This document shows, piece after piece, positions 44,535 to 54,314 of a DNA stretch of 64,000 nucleotides. Numbering within the stretch: position 1 is the stretch's first letter; every line of letters begins with the position of its first letter. The position numbers and the translations under genes are program-made. Location of the stretch: positions 62,001 through 126,000 of the forward strand of contig NZ_BMOI01000001.1 in NCBI RefSeq assembly GCF_014646995.1, written 5' to 3'. The notes under the pieces were generated by a model. It was given only the letters and a program-made list of their open reading frames with translations. It ran no database searches and was not told the origin of the DNA. This DNA comes from Curtobacterium luteum (GTDB lineage: Bacteria; Actinomycetota; Actinomycetes; Actinomycetales; Microbacteriaceae).

Positions 44535-46672
44535 CGGTGTGGTCCCTCCACGACGAGCAGGTGCACGGGCTCCTGGAAGGCATCCAGGCGCACGTAGTTG
44601 GACGAACCCCAGACGAACCGCTGTCCGGTGACGACGTCACGGACGTCGAACGGCTCCTCGGTCGCCAGCCCGAGGGCGCCGAGGTCGAGGTGCACCGTGG
44701 TCTCCCGGGCGGAGTGGGGGTCGACGTTGGCGACGACGATCACGGTGTCGTCCCGGCCGGACCGGACGAAGCGTCCGGGGAGGTGCTTCGAGTACACGAC
44801 GATCGCCGGGTCCTCCGCGTGGTGCACGTGCAGGTTCCGGAGCTGCCGGAGTGCCGGGTGCGCGGCGCGGAAGCGGTTGAGCATGGTGACGTAGGGCGCG
44901 AGGCTCGCACCCTCGGCTTCCGCCAACGCGAAGTCGCGCGGCTTGTACTCGTACTTCTCGTTGTCGATGTTCTCTTCAGAGCCGGGGCGGGCCACGTCCT
45001 CGAAGAGTTCGTACCCGGAGTACATGCCCCACGTCGGGGCCCCGGTCGCGGCGAGCGCGGCGCGGATCTTGTACCCGGCGCGTCCGCCGAACTGCAGGTA
45101 CTCGGTGAGGATGTCGGGCGTGTTCACGAAGAGGTTCGGGCGCAGGTACGCGCTCGTCTCGTGGCTGAGCTCGTCGAAGTACGACTCGATCTCCTCGCGG
45201 GTGTTCCGCCAGGTGAAGTAGGTGTACGACTGCTGGAACCCGACCTCGGCCAGCGCACGCATCATCGCTGGACGGGTGAACGCCTCGGCGAGGAAGACGG
45301 TGTCGGGGTGCTCGTCGCGGATCTCCCGGATGACGCGCTCCCAGAACCACAGCGGCTTCGTGTGCGGGTTGTCGACGCGGAAGATGCGCACGCCGAACGA
45401 CATCCAGTGCCGGAGCACCCGGAGGACCTCGGCGACGAGGCCTTCGGGGTCGGCGTCGAACTGGATCGGGTAGATGTCCTGGTAGCGCTTCGGGGGGTTC
45501 TCGGCGGTCGCGATGGAGCCGTCCGCGCGTTGCGTGAACCAGTCGGGGTGCTCGGTCACCCACGGGTGGTCGGGCGAGCACTGCAGGGCGAAGTCGAGGG
45601 CGACCTCCATCCCGGTGTTCTTCGCGGTCTCGACGAACTCCCGGAAGTCGTCCTCGGTGCCGAGGTCGGGGTGGATCGCGTCGTGGCCGCCGTCGGCCGA
45701 GCCGATGGCCCAGGGGCTCCCGGGGTCGTGCGGGCCCGCGGTGAGCGTGTTGTTCGGGCCCTTGCGCGCGGTGGTCCCGATGGGGTGGATCGGCGGGAGG
45801 TACACGACGTCGAAGCCCATCCGGGCGACCGCGGGGAGCCGACGTGCGGCGGTGCGGAAGTCACCGCTCTTCCACGAGCCGTCGGCGTTCTTCTTCGCGC
45901 CTTCGCTGCGGGGGAAGAACTCGTACCAGGCGCCGACCCCGGCGCGGGTGCGTTCGACGTCGAGCAGCTGCGTCGGCGAGTGCGTGCGCAGCGAGGTCAG
46001 GGGGGAGTCCTCGACCTCGCCGGTGATGCGGGCGTCGTCGATCGCGGCGAGCCGCTCGGCGGGTTCGAGGGAGGTGTCGCGGATTCGTGCCGCGGCCCGG
46101 GCCGCGGCGGGGGAGTCGGTCTCGGTCGCGAGGCGGTCCAGCAGGACACCGCCGTCGAGGAGCGTGGCCTCGGTGTCCACCCCGGCGGCGATCTTGAGTC
46201 GGGCGGCGTGCACCCAGGTGGCCCAGTCGTCGGAGAACGACTCGACGTGCCAGGACCACACGCCGACGTGGTCGACCTGCACGGTGGCCTCGTAGCGGTC
46301 CGTGCCGGGCGCGACGAGGGTGAGCGGGACGGTGCGGGTGCCGCCGTCGGGACGCTCCAGGACGAGGTCGGCGCCGATGATGCCGTGCCCTTCGCGGAAC
46401 ACGGTCGCGCCGAAGGTGATCACCTCGCCGTCGAACGCCTTGCTCGGGTACCCGTTCGGCGTCGTCGGTGCGAGTTGGGTGATGGGGATGCGCCCGGGCT
46501 TCGGTCGCCGGGGTCGGTCTGCGGTGGCCGCGGAGCCGACGCTACCCGGAAGGCGCGTCGGCGTTCTCCGGAACGCGTGTCGTGTGGACGACGGACGCGA
46601 GCGGGGCGGCTGTGGAGGAGCGGCGCCGGACCGGCACCGCGACCGCCTGGAGGCGCGCGGCGGGCCCGCCAC
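44531..46672 (-). CDS. glgE: Alpha-1,4-glucan:maltose-1-phosphate maltosyltransferase
   Basis: Adds maltose units from maltose-1-phosphate to alpha-glucan (GlgE pathway). The 713-residue frame has the GH13_3 signatures [26 protein letters not shown], the catalytic aspartate in [15 protein letters not shown] and glutamate in [10 protein letters not shown]. The start is a puzzle: homology begins at about RIPITQL, ~60 codons in, yet the only in-frame start codon is GTG 46672, inside hairpin A9. A TAGCGT -10-like hexamer lies 7 nt before a GCG codon at the expected leaderless start, so a GTG-to-GCG change is possible. It overlaps glgB. Confidence 0.9.
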   Translation of the reverse strand: MAGPPRASRRSRCRSGAAPPQPPRSRPSSTRHAFRRTPTRLPGSVGSAATADRPRRPKPGRIPITQLAPTTPNGYPSKAFDGEVITFGATVFREGHGIIGADLVLERPDGGTRTVPLTLVAPGTDRYEATVQVDHVGVWSWHVESFSDDWATWVHAARLKIAAGVDTEATLLDGGVLLDRLATETDSPAAARAAARIRDTSLEPAERLAAIDDARITGEVEDSPLTSLRTHSPTQLLDVERTRAGVGAWYEFFPRSEGAKKNADGSWKSGDFRTAARRLPAVARMGFDVVYLPPIHPIGTTARKGPNNTLTAGPHDPGSPWAIGSADGGHDAIHPDLGTEDDFREFVETAKNTGMEVALDFALQCSPDHPWVTEHPDWFTQRADGSIATAENPPKRYQDIYPIQFDADPEGLVAEVLRVLRHWMSFGVRIFRVDNPHTKPLWFWERVIREIRDEHPDTVFLAEAFTRPAMMRALAEVGFQQSYTYFTWRNTREEIESYFDELSHETSAYLRPNLFVNTPDILTEYLQFGGRAGYKIRAALAATGAPTWGMYSGYELFEDVARPGSEENIDNEKYEYKPRDFALAEAEGASLAPYVTMLNRFRAAHPALRQLRNLHVHHAEDPAIVVYSKHLPGRFVRSGRDDTVIVVANVDPHSARETTVHLDLGALGLATEEPFDVRDVVTGQRFVWGSSNYVRLDAFQEPVHLLVVEGPHR

Positions 46673-46684
46673 GCGCCTCCAGGC
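46645..46684. repeat. Family A hairpin, copy A9, overlapping the nominal glgE start
   Basis: GCCTGGAGGCGCG pairs with CGCGCCTCCAGGC and GGCGGGC with GCCCGCC, giving a ~20-bp stem with one mismatch. It lies between the glgX stop (46737, minus) and glgE, with the only available glgE start codon inside its arm. It uses the GCCTCCAGGC variant of the family core. Confidence 0.8.
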
Positions 46685-46736
46685 CGGCGACTGGTCGCGA
46701 CCGTGACGCGATGCCCGCGACGCGACGCCCGGCGCC

Positions 46737-48776
46737 CTACGCGATCTCGAACACGTGGATGCCCGGACCGTACGCGGTGAACACCTGCCCCGCCGGACGC
46801 AGCCGCTGGTGGTCGCGGTGCTTCTCGCTCGACCAGGCGAGCCGGTACCCGAGCACGTCCTCGCGGACCGGCAGCGTGATGTCCCGCGTCCGCCCGCTCC
46901 CGTGCACGACGACGAGCACCCGGTCGTACGGTTCGTGCTCGGGGGTCGACTCCACGAAGTACTGCAGCGCGCGGTGGATCGGCTGGTCCCAGCCCTCGAC
47001 CGTCATCGGGCCGCCGTCCGGGCCGTACCAGGTCATCCGGGACGCCCCGGGGGTCTCCTGCCCCTCGACGCCGAACCGGGTCGGCCGGAGCGCCGGGTGC
47101 GCCGCGCGCAACCGTGTGAGCTCCGCGACCGTCGCGGTCGTCGACTCCGCGTCCTCGTCGTCCGACCAGTCCACCGGCGTCAGGTCGTCCGACACGACGT
47201 ACGCGTTGTTGTTGCCGTGCTGCGTGCGGCTGCGCTCGTCGCCGGCCGTGAGCATCGGCACCCCGGCGGAGAGCAGGAGCGTCCCCAGCAGGTTCCGCAT
47301 GCTCCGGCCGCGTGCGGCGCGCACACCGCGGTCCGCGGTGTCGCCCTCGATCCCGTGGTTGAACGACCGGTTGTCGTCCGAGCCGTCGCGGTTCTCCTCG
47401 CCGTTCGCGTCGTTGTGCTTGCGGTCGTACGACACCAGGTCGAGCAGGGTGAAGCCGTCGTGCGCGGTGACGAAGTTCACGCCGGCGAGCGGTCCGCGCT
47501 CGGCGCCGAAGAGGTGCCGCGACCCGGTCAGGGCCCCGGCGAGCGCGCCGATGCCGGTCCGGGGTGCGCCGTTGCGGCGCTCCTCCGCGATGTCGGTCAA
47601 CCAGAACTGCCGGACGGTGTTCCGGAAGCCGTCGTTCCACTCGCTCGTCCCCGCACCGAACGACCCGGTGCGCCACCCGTCCGGGCCGACGTCCCAGGGC
47701 TCCGCCACGACCACGACGTCCTGCAGGTCCGGGTGCTCCCGGATCGCCGTGAGCAGTGGGTGCGCCGGGTCGAACACGTGCCGGGCGTCCCGCGCGAGCG
47801 AGACCATCAGGTCGAACCGGAAGCCGTCGACCCGGACCTCCCGCGCCCAGTAGCGGAGGCTGTCGACGACCAGGTCGGCGGTGGCGGCGACGGAGGTGTC
47901 GAGGGTGTTCCCGCAGCCCGTCGTGTCGTAGTACGCGTCCGCGTCGGCGGCCCACCGGTAACGCCCGGCGCCGTCCAGCCCACGGAGCGAGGTCGTCGGG
48001 CCGCCGAGGCCCTCCTCGGCGGTGTGGTTGTAGACGACGTCGAGGACGACCTGGATCCCGGCCTCGTGCAGGATCCGCACCATGCCCTTGAACTCACGGA
48101 GGACCGCGGACGCGCCGGCGGCCCGTGCGGCGGGGGAGGCGTATGCGGCGTGCGGCGCGAAGAACCCGAGGGTGTTGTAGCCCCACGCGTTCTCGCGCCC
48201 GGCGTCCCGGAGCCACCGCTCCGTGTCGAACGCGTGCACCGGCAGCAGCTCGAGGGTGGTCACCCCGATGCGGTGGAGGTGCGCGATCGTGCTCTCGTGC
48301 GCGATCCCGGCGTACGTGCCGCGGAGGTCCTCGGGGACGTGCGGGTTCGCGGCCGTGAGGGTCCGGACGTTCGCCTCGTACACGACCGCCCGGTCGAGCG
48401 GGGTCCGCGGGGCCACCGAGTCGCCCCAGTCGAAGGACTCGTCCACGACCTCGGACGTCCAGCGGACGCCGGCGCCGGCGTCGGCCACGGGCACGATGCC
48501 CCGGGCCGCCGGGTCGAGCAGCGGGGCCGCCGCGTCGAACGCGTGTCGCGGTCCGGCCGGGCCGGTCGCGAGCAGGTGGTAGCGGTCGCCCGCCCGGACG
48601 CCGGGCACCTCGGCCGACCAGGTGTCGCCGGACTCGTCGACGCGGCGCAGCGGGTGTGCGCCGCGTCCGGCCACCACGAGCGTGATGCCCGTCGCCGACG
48701 CCGAGCGGACCGTGAACCGCGCCCCGCCGTCGCCGAGGACGATCCCCGGCAGGGCGTCGGTCGCGGTCTCGTGCAT
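46737..48776 (-). CDS. glgX: Glycogen debranching enzyme GlgX-type
   Basis: Hydrolyses alpha-1,6 branches in limit dextrins. The 679-residue product has an N-terminal CBM48-like module (GIVLGDGGARFTVRSASATG), the GH13 barrel with VVLDVVYNHTAEEG, nucleophile in VRVDGFRFDLM (~318), acid/base in VVAEPWDVGPDGW (~357) and the transition-state Asp in NFVTAHDGFTLLD. ATG 48776 is preferred to GTG 48782 because TACCCT lies exactly 7 nt before it, a leaderless arrangement. It is upstream of glgE-glgB but separated by hairpin A9, and divergent from the desulfurase gene. Confidence 0.93.
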   Translation of the reverse strand: MHETATDALPGIVLGDGGARFTVRSASATGITLVVAGRGAHPLRRVDESGDTWSAEVPGVRAGDRYHLLATGPAGPRHAFDAAAPLLDPAARGIVPVADAGAGVRWTSEVVDESFDWGDSVAPRTPLDRAVVYEANVRTLTAANPHVPEDLRGTYAGIAHESTIAHLHRIGVTTLELLPVHAFDTERWLRDAGRENAWGYNTLGFFAPHAAYASPAARAAGASAVLREFKGMVRILHEAGIQVVLDVVYNHTAEEGLGGPTTSLRGLDGAGRYRWAADADAYYDTTGCGNTLDTSVAATADLVVDSLRYWAREVRVDGFRFDLMVSLARDARHVFDPAHPLLTAIREHPDLQDVVVVAEPWDVGPDGWRTGSFGAGTSEWNDGFRNTVRQFWLTDIAEERRNGAPRTGIGALAGALTGSRHLFGAERGPLAGVNFVTAHDGFTLLDLVSYDRKHNDANGEENRDGSDDNRSFNHGIEGDTADRGVRAARGRSMRNLLGTLLLSAGVPMLTAGDERSRTQHGNNNAYVVSDDLTPVDWSDDEDAESTTATVAELTRLRAAHPALRPTRFGVEGQETPGASRMTWYGPDGGPMTVEGWDQPIHRALQYFVESTPEHEPYDRVLVVVHGSGRTRDITLPVREDVLGYRLAWSSEKHRDHQRLRPAGQVFTAYGPGIHVFEIA

Positions 48777-48782
48777 GGTCAC

Positions 48783-48853
48783 CAGGGTACGAGGGCCCGC
48801 GGGTATCCTGGAAACGCCCGATCAGGGGGCACCCTCGTCGATGGGAGAGCAGT
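48783..48853. promoter_or_regulatory. Divergent promoters of glgX and the cysteine desulfurase gene
   Basis: On the minus strand TACCCT precedes the glgX ATG by 7 nt. On the plus strand TATCCT (48804-48809) precedes a ~37-nt leader with GGGAGAG (48843-48849) before GTG 48854. Confidence 0.55.
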
Positions 48854-50038
48854 GTGACGGTCTACCTGGACCACGCCGCGACGACGCCGATGACCGCGGA
48901 GGCGCTCGCCGCGTTCACCGCAGCGCTGCAGACCGTCGGCAACCCCTCGTCGATCCACAGCGCCGGGCAGCACGCGAAGATGCTCCTCGAGGACGGGCGG
49001 GCCGCGGTGGCGCGGTCCCTCGACGCCGACCCGGTCGAGGTCGTCTTCACCTCCGACGGCACGGAGAGCATCAACCTCGCCGTGAAGGGCATGTTCTGGG
49101 CTCGACAGCAGGAGCGTCCGCGCCCCCGGATCGTGGTCCCGGCGGGCGAGCACCACGCGACCGTCGACACGGTCGAGTGGCTGGCTCGTCACGAGGGTGC
49201 GGTCGTCGACGTGGTGCCGCTGGACGCGCAGGGGCGCGTCGACACGGCCGCCCTGGAGGCACGACTCGCCTCCGCCGACGACGTCGCCCTGGTCACGTTC
49301 CTGTGGGCCAACAACGAGGTGGGCACCATCCAGCCGGTGCGGCAGATCGTGGATGCTGCGCACGCGGCGGGCGTACCGGTGCACAGCGACGCGGTCGCCG
49401 CCTACGGGCAGGTGCCGGTGTCGTTCCGCGACTCCGGCCTCGACGCCCTGAGCGTCTCGGCCCACAAGGTCGGGGGCCCGGTGGGGGCCGGCGCGCTCGT
49501 CCTCGGCCGCCGCGCCACCGTCGAGGCGCTCATCCACGGCGGCGGACAGCAGCGCCAGGTGCGGAGCGGGACGCAGGACGCCCCGGCGGCGGCGGCGTTC
49601 GGCGCGGCGGCGTCCGCGATCGCCGCCGACGGCTCGGTGCTGCACCCGGAGGTCCGTGCACTGCGGGACCGACTGGTCGCTGGCGTCCGGGCGACGGTGC
49701 CGTCCGCCGTCCTCATGGGCGACCCGGTCGACCGGCTCCCGGGCAACGCGCACTTCACCTTCCCCGGGTGCGAGGGGGACTCGCTCCTGTTCCTGCTCGA
49801 CGCCGCCGGGGTCGCCGTGTCGACGGGCTCGGCGTGCCAGGCGGGGGTCCCCGAGGCCTCGCACGTGCTGCTCGCGATGGGGCTCAGCGAGGCGGACGCC
49901 CGCGGCGCGCTGCGGATCACGCTGGGGCACACCTCGACGCACGCCGACGTCGACGCCTTCCTCGCCGCGCTGCCCGACGCCGTGGCGCGTGCGAGCGCAG
50001 CCGGGATGGCGGCCCGCGAGCCGGTGCTCGGCCGCTGA
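48854..50038 (+). CDS. Cysteine desulfurase (NifS/IscS class)
   Basis: Takes sulfur from cysteine as a persulfide for tRNA thiolation or Fe-S clusters. The 394-residue PLP enzyme begins VYLDHAATTPMTAEAL and has the NEVGTIQPV segment, the PLP lysine in ALSVSAHKVGGPVGAGAL (~205) and the persulfide cysteine in VSTGSACQAGVPEASH (~328). It is the mnmA-associated type in most actinobacteria, but mnmA is not the next gene here (prfB is). GTG 48854, good ribosome site. Confidence 0.93.
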   Translation: MTVYLDHAATTPMTAEALAAFTAALQTVGNPSSIHSAGQHAKMLLEDGRAAVARSLDADPVEVVFTSDGTESINLAVKGMFWARQQERPRPRIVVPAGEHHATVDTVEWLARHEGAVVDVVPLDAQGRVDTAALEARLASADDVALVTFLWANNEVGTIQPVRQIVDAAHAAGVPVHSDAVAAYGQVPVSFRDSGLDALSVSAHKVGGPVGAGALVLGRRATVEALIHGGGQQRQVRSGTQDAPAAAAFGAAASAIAADGSVLHPEVRALRDRLVAGVRATVPSAVLMGDPVDRLPGNAHFTFPGCEGDSLLFLLDAAGVAVSTGSACQAGVPEASHVLLAMGLSEADARGALRITLGHTSTHADVDAFLAALPDAVARASAAGMAAREPVLGR

Positions 50039-50120
50039 CGCGATCCCTGCACAGCCGGCCACGTCGACCCGTTCGCCCACAGGTCGAGCCGAGCCGTCCC
50101 TCCCGGCCGTGCTGCGCCGG

Positions 50121-50134
50121 TAGGATCGACGATC
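50121..50134 (+). promoter_or_regulatory. Leaderless promoter of prfB
   Basis: TAGGAT at 50121-50126, 8 bp before ATG 50135, no Shine-Dalgarno. The ftsE gene has the same arrangement: TACCCT at 51301-51306, 9 bp before ATG 51316. Confidence 0.6.
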
Positions 50135-51244
50135 ATGGTCGAACTGGACTTCTCCGAGCAACTCTCCGCCCTCCGCGAGACGTTCGGCAACATCCGCTCG
50201 GTGGTCGACGTCGACCGCCTGCAGCGCGAGATCGCCGAACTCAGCGAGCAGGCGGGCGCACCCGACCTGTGGGACGACGTCGAGCACGCGCAGCAGGTGA
50301 CGAGCGCGCTGTCGCACCGGCAGTCCGAGCTCCGGAAGATCACCGACACGCAGGCGCGCATCGACGACCTCGAAGTGCTGGTCGAGATGGCGAACGAGGC
50401 CGACGACCAGGACTCCGCGGACGAGGCCCAGGCCGAGCTCAAGGCGATCCAGAAGACCATGGGCGACCTCGAGGTGCAGACGCTCCTCGACGGCGAGTAC
50501 GACGAACGCCCGGCGGTCATCACGATCCGCGCCGGTGCGGGCGGTGTCGACGCCGCCGACTTCGCCGAGATGCTCCTGCGCATGTACCTGCGCTACACCG
50601 AGCAGCACGGCTACAAGACGACCGTGATGGACACCTCCTACGCGGAAGAGGCCGGCATCAAGTCGGCCACGTTCGAGGTCGACGCGCCCTACGCCTTCGG
50701 CACCCTGTCGGTCGAGGCCGGGACGCACCGGCTCGTCCGCATGTCGCCGTTCGGAGCCGCGGGCAAGCGGCAGACCTCCTTCGCCGCGGTCGAGGTCATC
50801 CCGCTCATGCCGGAGACCGAGTCGATCGACATCCCGGAGAACGACATCCGCGTCGACGTCTTCCGTTCGTCCGGCCCCGGCGGGCAGTCCGTCAACACGA
50901 CCGACTCCGCTGTCCGTCTGACCCACATCCCGACGGGCACCGTCGTGTCGATGCAGAACGAGAAGTCGCAGATCCAGAACCGCGCCGCAGCCATGCGCGT
51001 CCTGCAGTCGCGCCTGCTCCTCCTGAAGAAGGAAGAGGAGAACGCGAAGAAGAAGGAGCTCGCGGGCAACATCACCGCGAGCTGGGGCGACCAGATCCGC
51101 TCGTACGTCCTCGCGCCGTACCAGATGGTGAAGGACCTGCGGAGCGAGCACGAGGTCAACAACCCGTCCGCGGTGTTCGACGGCGACCTCGACGGCTTCA
51201 TCAACGCGGGCATCCGCTGGCGCAAGCAGTCCGACGACGACTGA
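50135..51244 (+). CDS. prfB: Peptide chain release factor 2
   Basis: Reads UGA and UAA stop codons. The 369-residue product has the SPF recognition tripeptide in [14 protein letters not shown] (~203) and the peptidyl-release GGQ in [17 protein letters not shown] (~250). The frame is continuous: there is no internal UGA and no autoregulatory +1 frameshift, as is usual in actinobacteria. First gene of the prfB-ftsE-ftsX-smpB-ssrA group. Confidence 0.97.
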   Translation: MVELDFSEQLSALRETFGNIRSVVDVDRLQREIAELSEQAGAPDLWDDVEHAQQVTSALSHRQSELRKITDTQARIDDLEVLVEMANEADDQDSADEAQAELKAIQKTMGDLEVQTLLDGEYDERPAVITIRAGAGGVDAADFAEMLLRMYLRYTEQHGYKTTVMDTSYAEEAGIKSATFEVDAPYAFGTLSVEAGTHRLVRMSPFGAAGKRQTSFAAVEVIPLMPETESIDIPENDIRVDVFRSSGPGGQSVNTTDSAVRLTHIPTGTVVSMQNEKSQIQNRAAAMRVLQSRLLLLKKEEENAKKKELAGNITASWGDQIRSYVLAPYQMVKDLRSEHEVNNPSAVFDGDLDGFINAGIRWRKQSDDD

Positions 51245-51315
51245 GTGGATCCGCGGACACGTGAGCCGCGCGCCTCGGCCCGTTCCGGCCCGGACCGACC
51301 TACCCTGAACCGGTC

Positions 51316-52074
51316 ATGATCAAATTCGACCAGGTCACCAAGGTGTACTCGGGCAACCCGAGTCCCGCGCTCGACGACGTCTCCCTCGAGATCCTCAAGG
51401 GCGAGTTCGTCTTCCTCGTCGGCGCGTCCGGCTCCGGGAAGTCCAGCTTCCTGCGCCTCGTGCTCAAGGAGGAGAAGCCCTCGCGCGGGCAGATCCACGT
51501 GCTCGGCCAGCGGCTCGGGTCCCTGTCGTCGCGCAAGGTGCCGTACTTCCGGCGCAACCTCGGCGTCGTCTTCCAGGATTTCCGCCTGCTGCCGAACAAG
51601 ACGGTGTTCGACAACGTCGCCTTCTCGCTCCAGGTCATCGGGAAGAGCAAGGGCTTCATCAGCGAGGCCGTGACCGACGTCCTCAAGCTGGTCGGCCTCG
51701 CCGGCAAGGCGACGCGCATGCCGCACGAGCTCTCCGGTGGTGAGCAGCAGCGCGTCGCGATCGCGCGGGCCGTCGTGAACAAGCCGGCGATCCTGCTCGC
51801 CGACGAGCCGACGGGCAACCTCGACCCGACCACGTCGGCCGGCATCATGGCCCTCCTCGAGCGCATCAATCAGGGCGGCACGACCGTCCTCATGGCGACC
51901 CACGACGCGAGCATCGTGAACCAGATGCAGCGCCGCGTGATCGAGCTGTCGAACGGCACGATCCTGCGCGACGAGCAGTCCGGCGGCTACCAGACCCAGG
52001 CCGTCCCGATCCAGCGAGGCAACACCGTGTCGAACACCACCGGCATCCAGACCATCCCGGGGATCATACGATGA
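51316..52074 (+). CDS. ftsE: Cell division ATP-binding protein FtsE
   Basis: ABC ATPase that with FtsX controls septal peptidoglycan hydrolases. The 252-residue product has Walker [11 protein letters not shown] (~36), Q-loop [16 protein letters not shown], signature [14 protein letters not shown], Walker [14 protein letters not shown] and the switch histidine in MATHDASIV. It has ~25 extra C-terminal residues ([18 protein letters not shown]). Its end overlaps the ftsX start (ATGA). Confidence 0.97.
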   Translation: MIKFDQVTKVYSGNPSPALDDVSLEILKGEFVFLVGASGSGKSSFLRLVLKEEKPSRGQIHVLGQRLGSLSSRKVPYFRRNLGVVFQDFRLLPNKTVFDNVAFSLQVIGKSKGFISEAVTDVLKLVGLAGKATRMPHELSGGEQQRVAIARAVVNKPAILLADEPTGNLDPTTSAGIMALLERINQGGTTVLMATHDASIVNQMQRRVIELSNGTILRDEQSGGYQTQAVPIQRGNTVSNTTGIQTIPGIIR

Positions 52075-52985
52075 GGCTCGGACTCGTCATGTTCGAGGTC
52101 GGCTCGGGCCTGCGACGCAATGCCTCGATGGTCGTGTCGGTCGTCCTCGTGACCTTCATCTCGCTGACGTTCGTCGGCACGGCGATCCTGCTCCAGATGC
52201 AGATCAACCAGATGAAGGGGTACTGGTACGACCGGGCGCAGGTCGCCGTCTACCTGTGCACCGACACCGACACCACCGGCAACTGCACCGGGGCGAAGGC
52301 CACCGCGGACCAGCGCGACCAGGTCAAGGCGCAGCTCGAGTCGTCGACGCTGAAGCCGTACATCGAGAAGTTCTACTTCGAGAACCAGCAGGACGCCTTC
52401 ACCCGCTTCAAGCAGCAGTTCAAGGACTCGCCGGCGACCGAGTTCGTCAAGCCCGAGTACCTCAACGAGACCTACTGGGTGAACCTCAAGAACCCGTCGC
52501 AGTCGGACGTGCTCGTCGAGAGCCTGTCGAAGGTCGCCGGCGTGCAGAGCGTCGTCGACCAGCGCGGGTACCTGCAACCGATCTTCAACCTGCTCAACGC
52601 GTCGTCGTACACGGCCATCGGCATCGCCGCGCTCATGCTCGTCGCTGCCGTGCTGCTCATCGCCACGACGATCCGGTTGTCGGCGTTCAGTCGACGGCGG
52701 GAGCTCGGCATCATGCGGTTGGTGGGCGCGTCGAACCGGTTCATCCAGACGCCGTTCGTCCTCGAGGGGGTGATCGCCGCGGCCATCGGGGCGGTCCTCG
52801 CGGGTGGGGCGATCGTCGCCGTGGTGTGGTTCTTCGTCCGGAACTACCTGGCGGTCCGGTTCTCCGGTACGGCGTTCATCGGGATGGGGGACGCGGCCGT
52901 CGTCGTGCCCGCCGTGGTCGTGATCGGTGTGCTCCTCGCCGGACTGTCGGCGTTCGTCGCCATCCGCCGTTACCTCAAGGTGTAG
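52071..52985 (+). CDS. ftsX: Cell division protein FtsX
   Basis: Membrane partner of FtsE that transmits ATP hydrolysis to extracellular cell-wall hydrolases. The 304-residue product has one N-terminal helix ([20 protein letters not shown]), a large extracellular loop (~50-170) with a cysteine pair ([13 protein letters not shown]), then three helices and the motif [26 protein letters not shown] typical of the FtsX/MacB permease fold. Directly coupled to ftsE. The gap after it (52986-53214) holds family B copy B4 and the smpB promoter (TAGTCT, 53153-53158). Confidence 0.96.
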   Translation: MRLGLVMFEVGSGLRRNASMVVSVVLVTFISLTFVGTAILLQMQINQMKGYWYDRAQVAVYLCTDTDTTGNCTGAKATADQRDQVKAQLESSTLKPYIEKFYFENQQDAFTRFKQQFKDSPATEFVKPEYLNETYWVNLKNPSQSDVLVESLSKVAGVQSVVDQRGYLQPIFNLLNASSYTAIGIAALMLVAAVLLIATTIRLSAFSRRRELGIMRLVGASNRFIQTPFVLEGVIAAAIGAVLAGGAIVAVVWFFVRNYLAVRFSGTAFIGMGDAAVVVPAVVVIGVLLAGLSAFVAIRRYLKV

Positions 52986-53035
52986 CGGCGCGCGCTGCGG
53001 CGCGCGCTGCGGTCGCGCGCCGCGGTCCGCGCTGA

Positions 53036-53105
53036 CCGAGTCTCGTCATGAGCGACAATGCTCGGGGCCGGTGCCGCGAGGACCGTCGCTCACAGCGAGA
53101 CTCGG
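53036..53105. repeat. Family B hairpin, copy B4
   Basis: CCGAGTCTCG (53036-53045) pairs with CGAGACTCGG (53096-53105), GAGCGAC (53050-53056) with GTCGCTC (53085-53091), and CTCG with CGAG further in. Internal mismatches sit symmetrically, as in B1. It lies between ftsX and smpB. Confidence 0.78.
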
Positions 53106-53214
53106 GGCGGGCGGCGCGCCGGGAAGGTGCGCTGCGCCGTCGGTGTTGAGTAGTCTGTAAGGCTGCGCCGGACACCGGGTCCGGGGCGCACGCACGGACT
53201 CGGGAGGAGTCGTC

Positions 53215-53691
53215 ATGGCCAAGGAACGCGGTGAGAAGATCGTCGCCACGAACCGTCGCGCCCGACACGACTACCTCATCGAGGACACGTACGAGGCGGG
53301 GATGGTGCTCTCGGGCACCGAGGTCAAGTCGCTCCGCCAGGGGCGCGCCTCGCTCGTCGACGGGTACGCCTTCATCGACGGGGGAGAAGCCTGGCTCGAC
53401 GCCGTGCACATCCCCGAGTACACCGAGGGCACGTGGAACAACCACTCGCCACGGCGCAAGCGGAAGCTCCTCCTGCACAAGCAGCAGATCGTGAAGATCT
53501 CGCACAAGACCGCGCAGGGCGGGTACACGCTCGTGCCGCTGCAGATCTACTTCCACGACGGTCGGGCCAAGGTGGAGATCGCCGTGGCGAAGGGCAAGCG
53601 CGAGTTCGACAAGCGTCAGGCGCTCCGCGAGAAGACCGACAAGCGTGAGGCCGAGCGGGCGATGCGCACCCGGAACCGCGTCGGCGAGTAG
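53215..53691 (+). CDS. smpB: SsrA-binding protein SmpB
   Basis: Delivers tmRNA to stalled ribosomes. The 158-residue product has the OB-fold signatures [52 protein letters not shown] and [19 protein letters not shown], with the basic C-terminal tail ([16 protein letters not shown]) that enters the decoding centre. ATG 53215 has a strong GGAGGAG ribosome site. It lies directly before its RNA partner ssrA. Confidence 0.97.
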   Translation: MAKERGEKIVATNRRARHDYLIEDTYEAGMVLSGTEVKSLRQGRASLVDGYAFIDGGEAWLDAVHIPEYTEGTWNNHSPRRKRKLLLHKQQIVKISHKTAQGGYTLVPLQIYFHDGRAKVEIAVAKGKREFDKRQALREKTDKREAERAMRTRNRVGE

Positions 53692-53711
53692 CGCCGCACA
53701 CGCCGGTCGAC

Positions 53712-53740
53712 TAGACTGGAAGACCGCCTGAACGGCGGTT
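53712..53740 (+). promoter_or_regulatory. ssrA promoter region
   Basis: TAGACT at 53712-53717 is a -10 candidate ~67 nt before the mature tmRNA 5' end; the short hairpin CCGCC-TGAAC-GGCGG (53726-53740) would lie in the removed 5' leader. Confidence 0.45.
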
Positions 53741-53784
53741 GGCAACTCAACAGCGTGACAGTGGCTCGCACGTCCGGCCTGCAT

Positions 53785-54161
53785 GGGGATGATCGGTTTC
53801 GACATTGCCTGTGTGCCGACGGGAAGCGGGCCGAGGACCCACGGTCATCTCGTGAACGATCCGTGGAAAACAACAAGTGCCAATTCCAAGCGCACTGACT
53901 TCGCTCTCGCTGCGTAAGCAGCCCAGCACATGAAGTCCGTCGGCCAGGTGACCGTCCCCTAACCTGATCCCGGCGTCATCAAGAGGACTTGCTGCACGGT
54001 TGCGCCTCAGGGCCGTGCGGGACTTGCACTGAGACTGGGCCCGTCGTCCAAGAAGCCGGTAGCAATGGACGGGGCCGAGCAGAACGCCTGATCCGGCTAC
54101 GCCCGTAGAAGACGTCGAATTGCAGCGATGGACGGGGGTTCGATTCCCCCCATCTCCACCA
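53785..54161 (+). ncRNA. ssrA: Transfer-messenger RNA
   Basis: About 377 nt. The 5' end GGGGATGATCGGTTTCGAC matches the universal tmRNA start, and its first 7 nt pair with CATCTCC near the 3' end, completing the tRNA-like acceptor stem; the gene encodes the terminal ACCA, and the T-arm GGTTCGATTCC is present. The tag frame at 53879-53917 reads ANSKRTDFALAA followed by TAA, ending in the ALAA degron. It rescues stalled ribosomes with SmpB, encoded just upstream. Boundaries are set from the acceptor stem and should be good to a base or two. Confidence 0.97.
53879..53917 (+). other. tmRNA proteolysis-tag reading frame
   Basis: GCC resume codon to TAA inside ssrA; encodes the 12-residue tag ANSKRTDFALAA that targets tagged proteins to ClpXP and related proteases. 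The tag is typical of actinobacteria. Confidence 0.93.
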
Positions 54162-54203
54162 CCTGCCGGTCGTCGGGCCACTGTCACGCCGAGTCGTCAC
54201 CGG

Positions 54204-54230
54204 ACGCCCCACTCCAGCGGAGTGGGGCGT
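54204..54230 (+). terminator. Terminator after ssrA
   Basis: A perfect 12-bp stem ACGCCCCACTCC / GGAGTGGGGCGT with the loop AGC, followed by TCG. It lies 43 bp after the tmRNA 3' end. The rest of 54162-54314 shows no gene. Confidence 0.75.
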
Positions 54231-54314
54231 TCGTCGTCCTGCCACCCCACGGGGCTACGCTCGGGGAACCGGCGCGGTGGGACGCCCCGCGCCCCCGGGA
54301 CGAAAGGTGCGAGT

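Noticed and set aside
41703..44597. A 964-residue plus-strand frame opposite glgB
   Set aside because: It is antisense to a complete GlgB with all GH13 motifs and itself has no recognisable domain.
50135..51244. Programmed frameshift in prfB
   Set aside because: The reading frame is continuous from start to stop with no internal UGA, as usual in actinobacteria.
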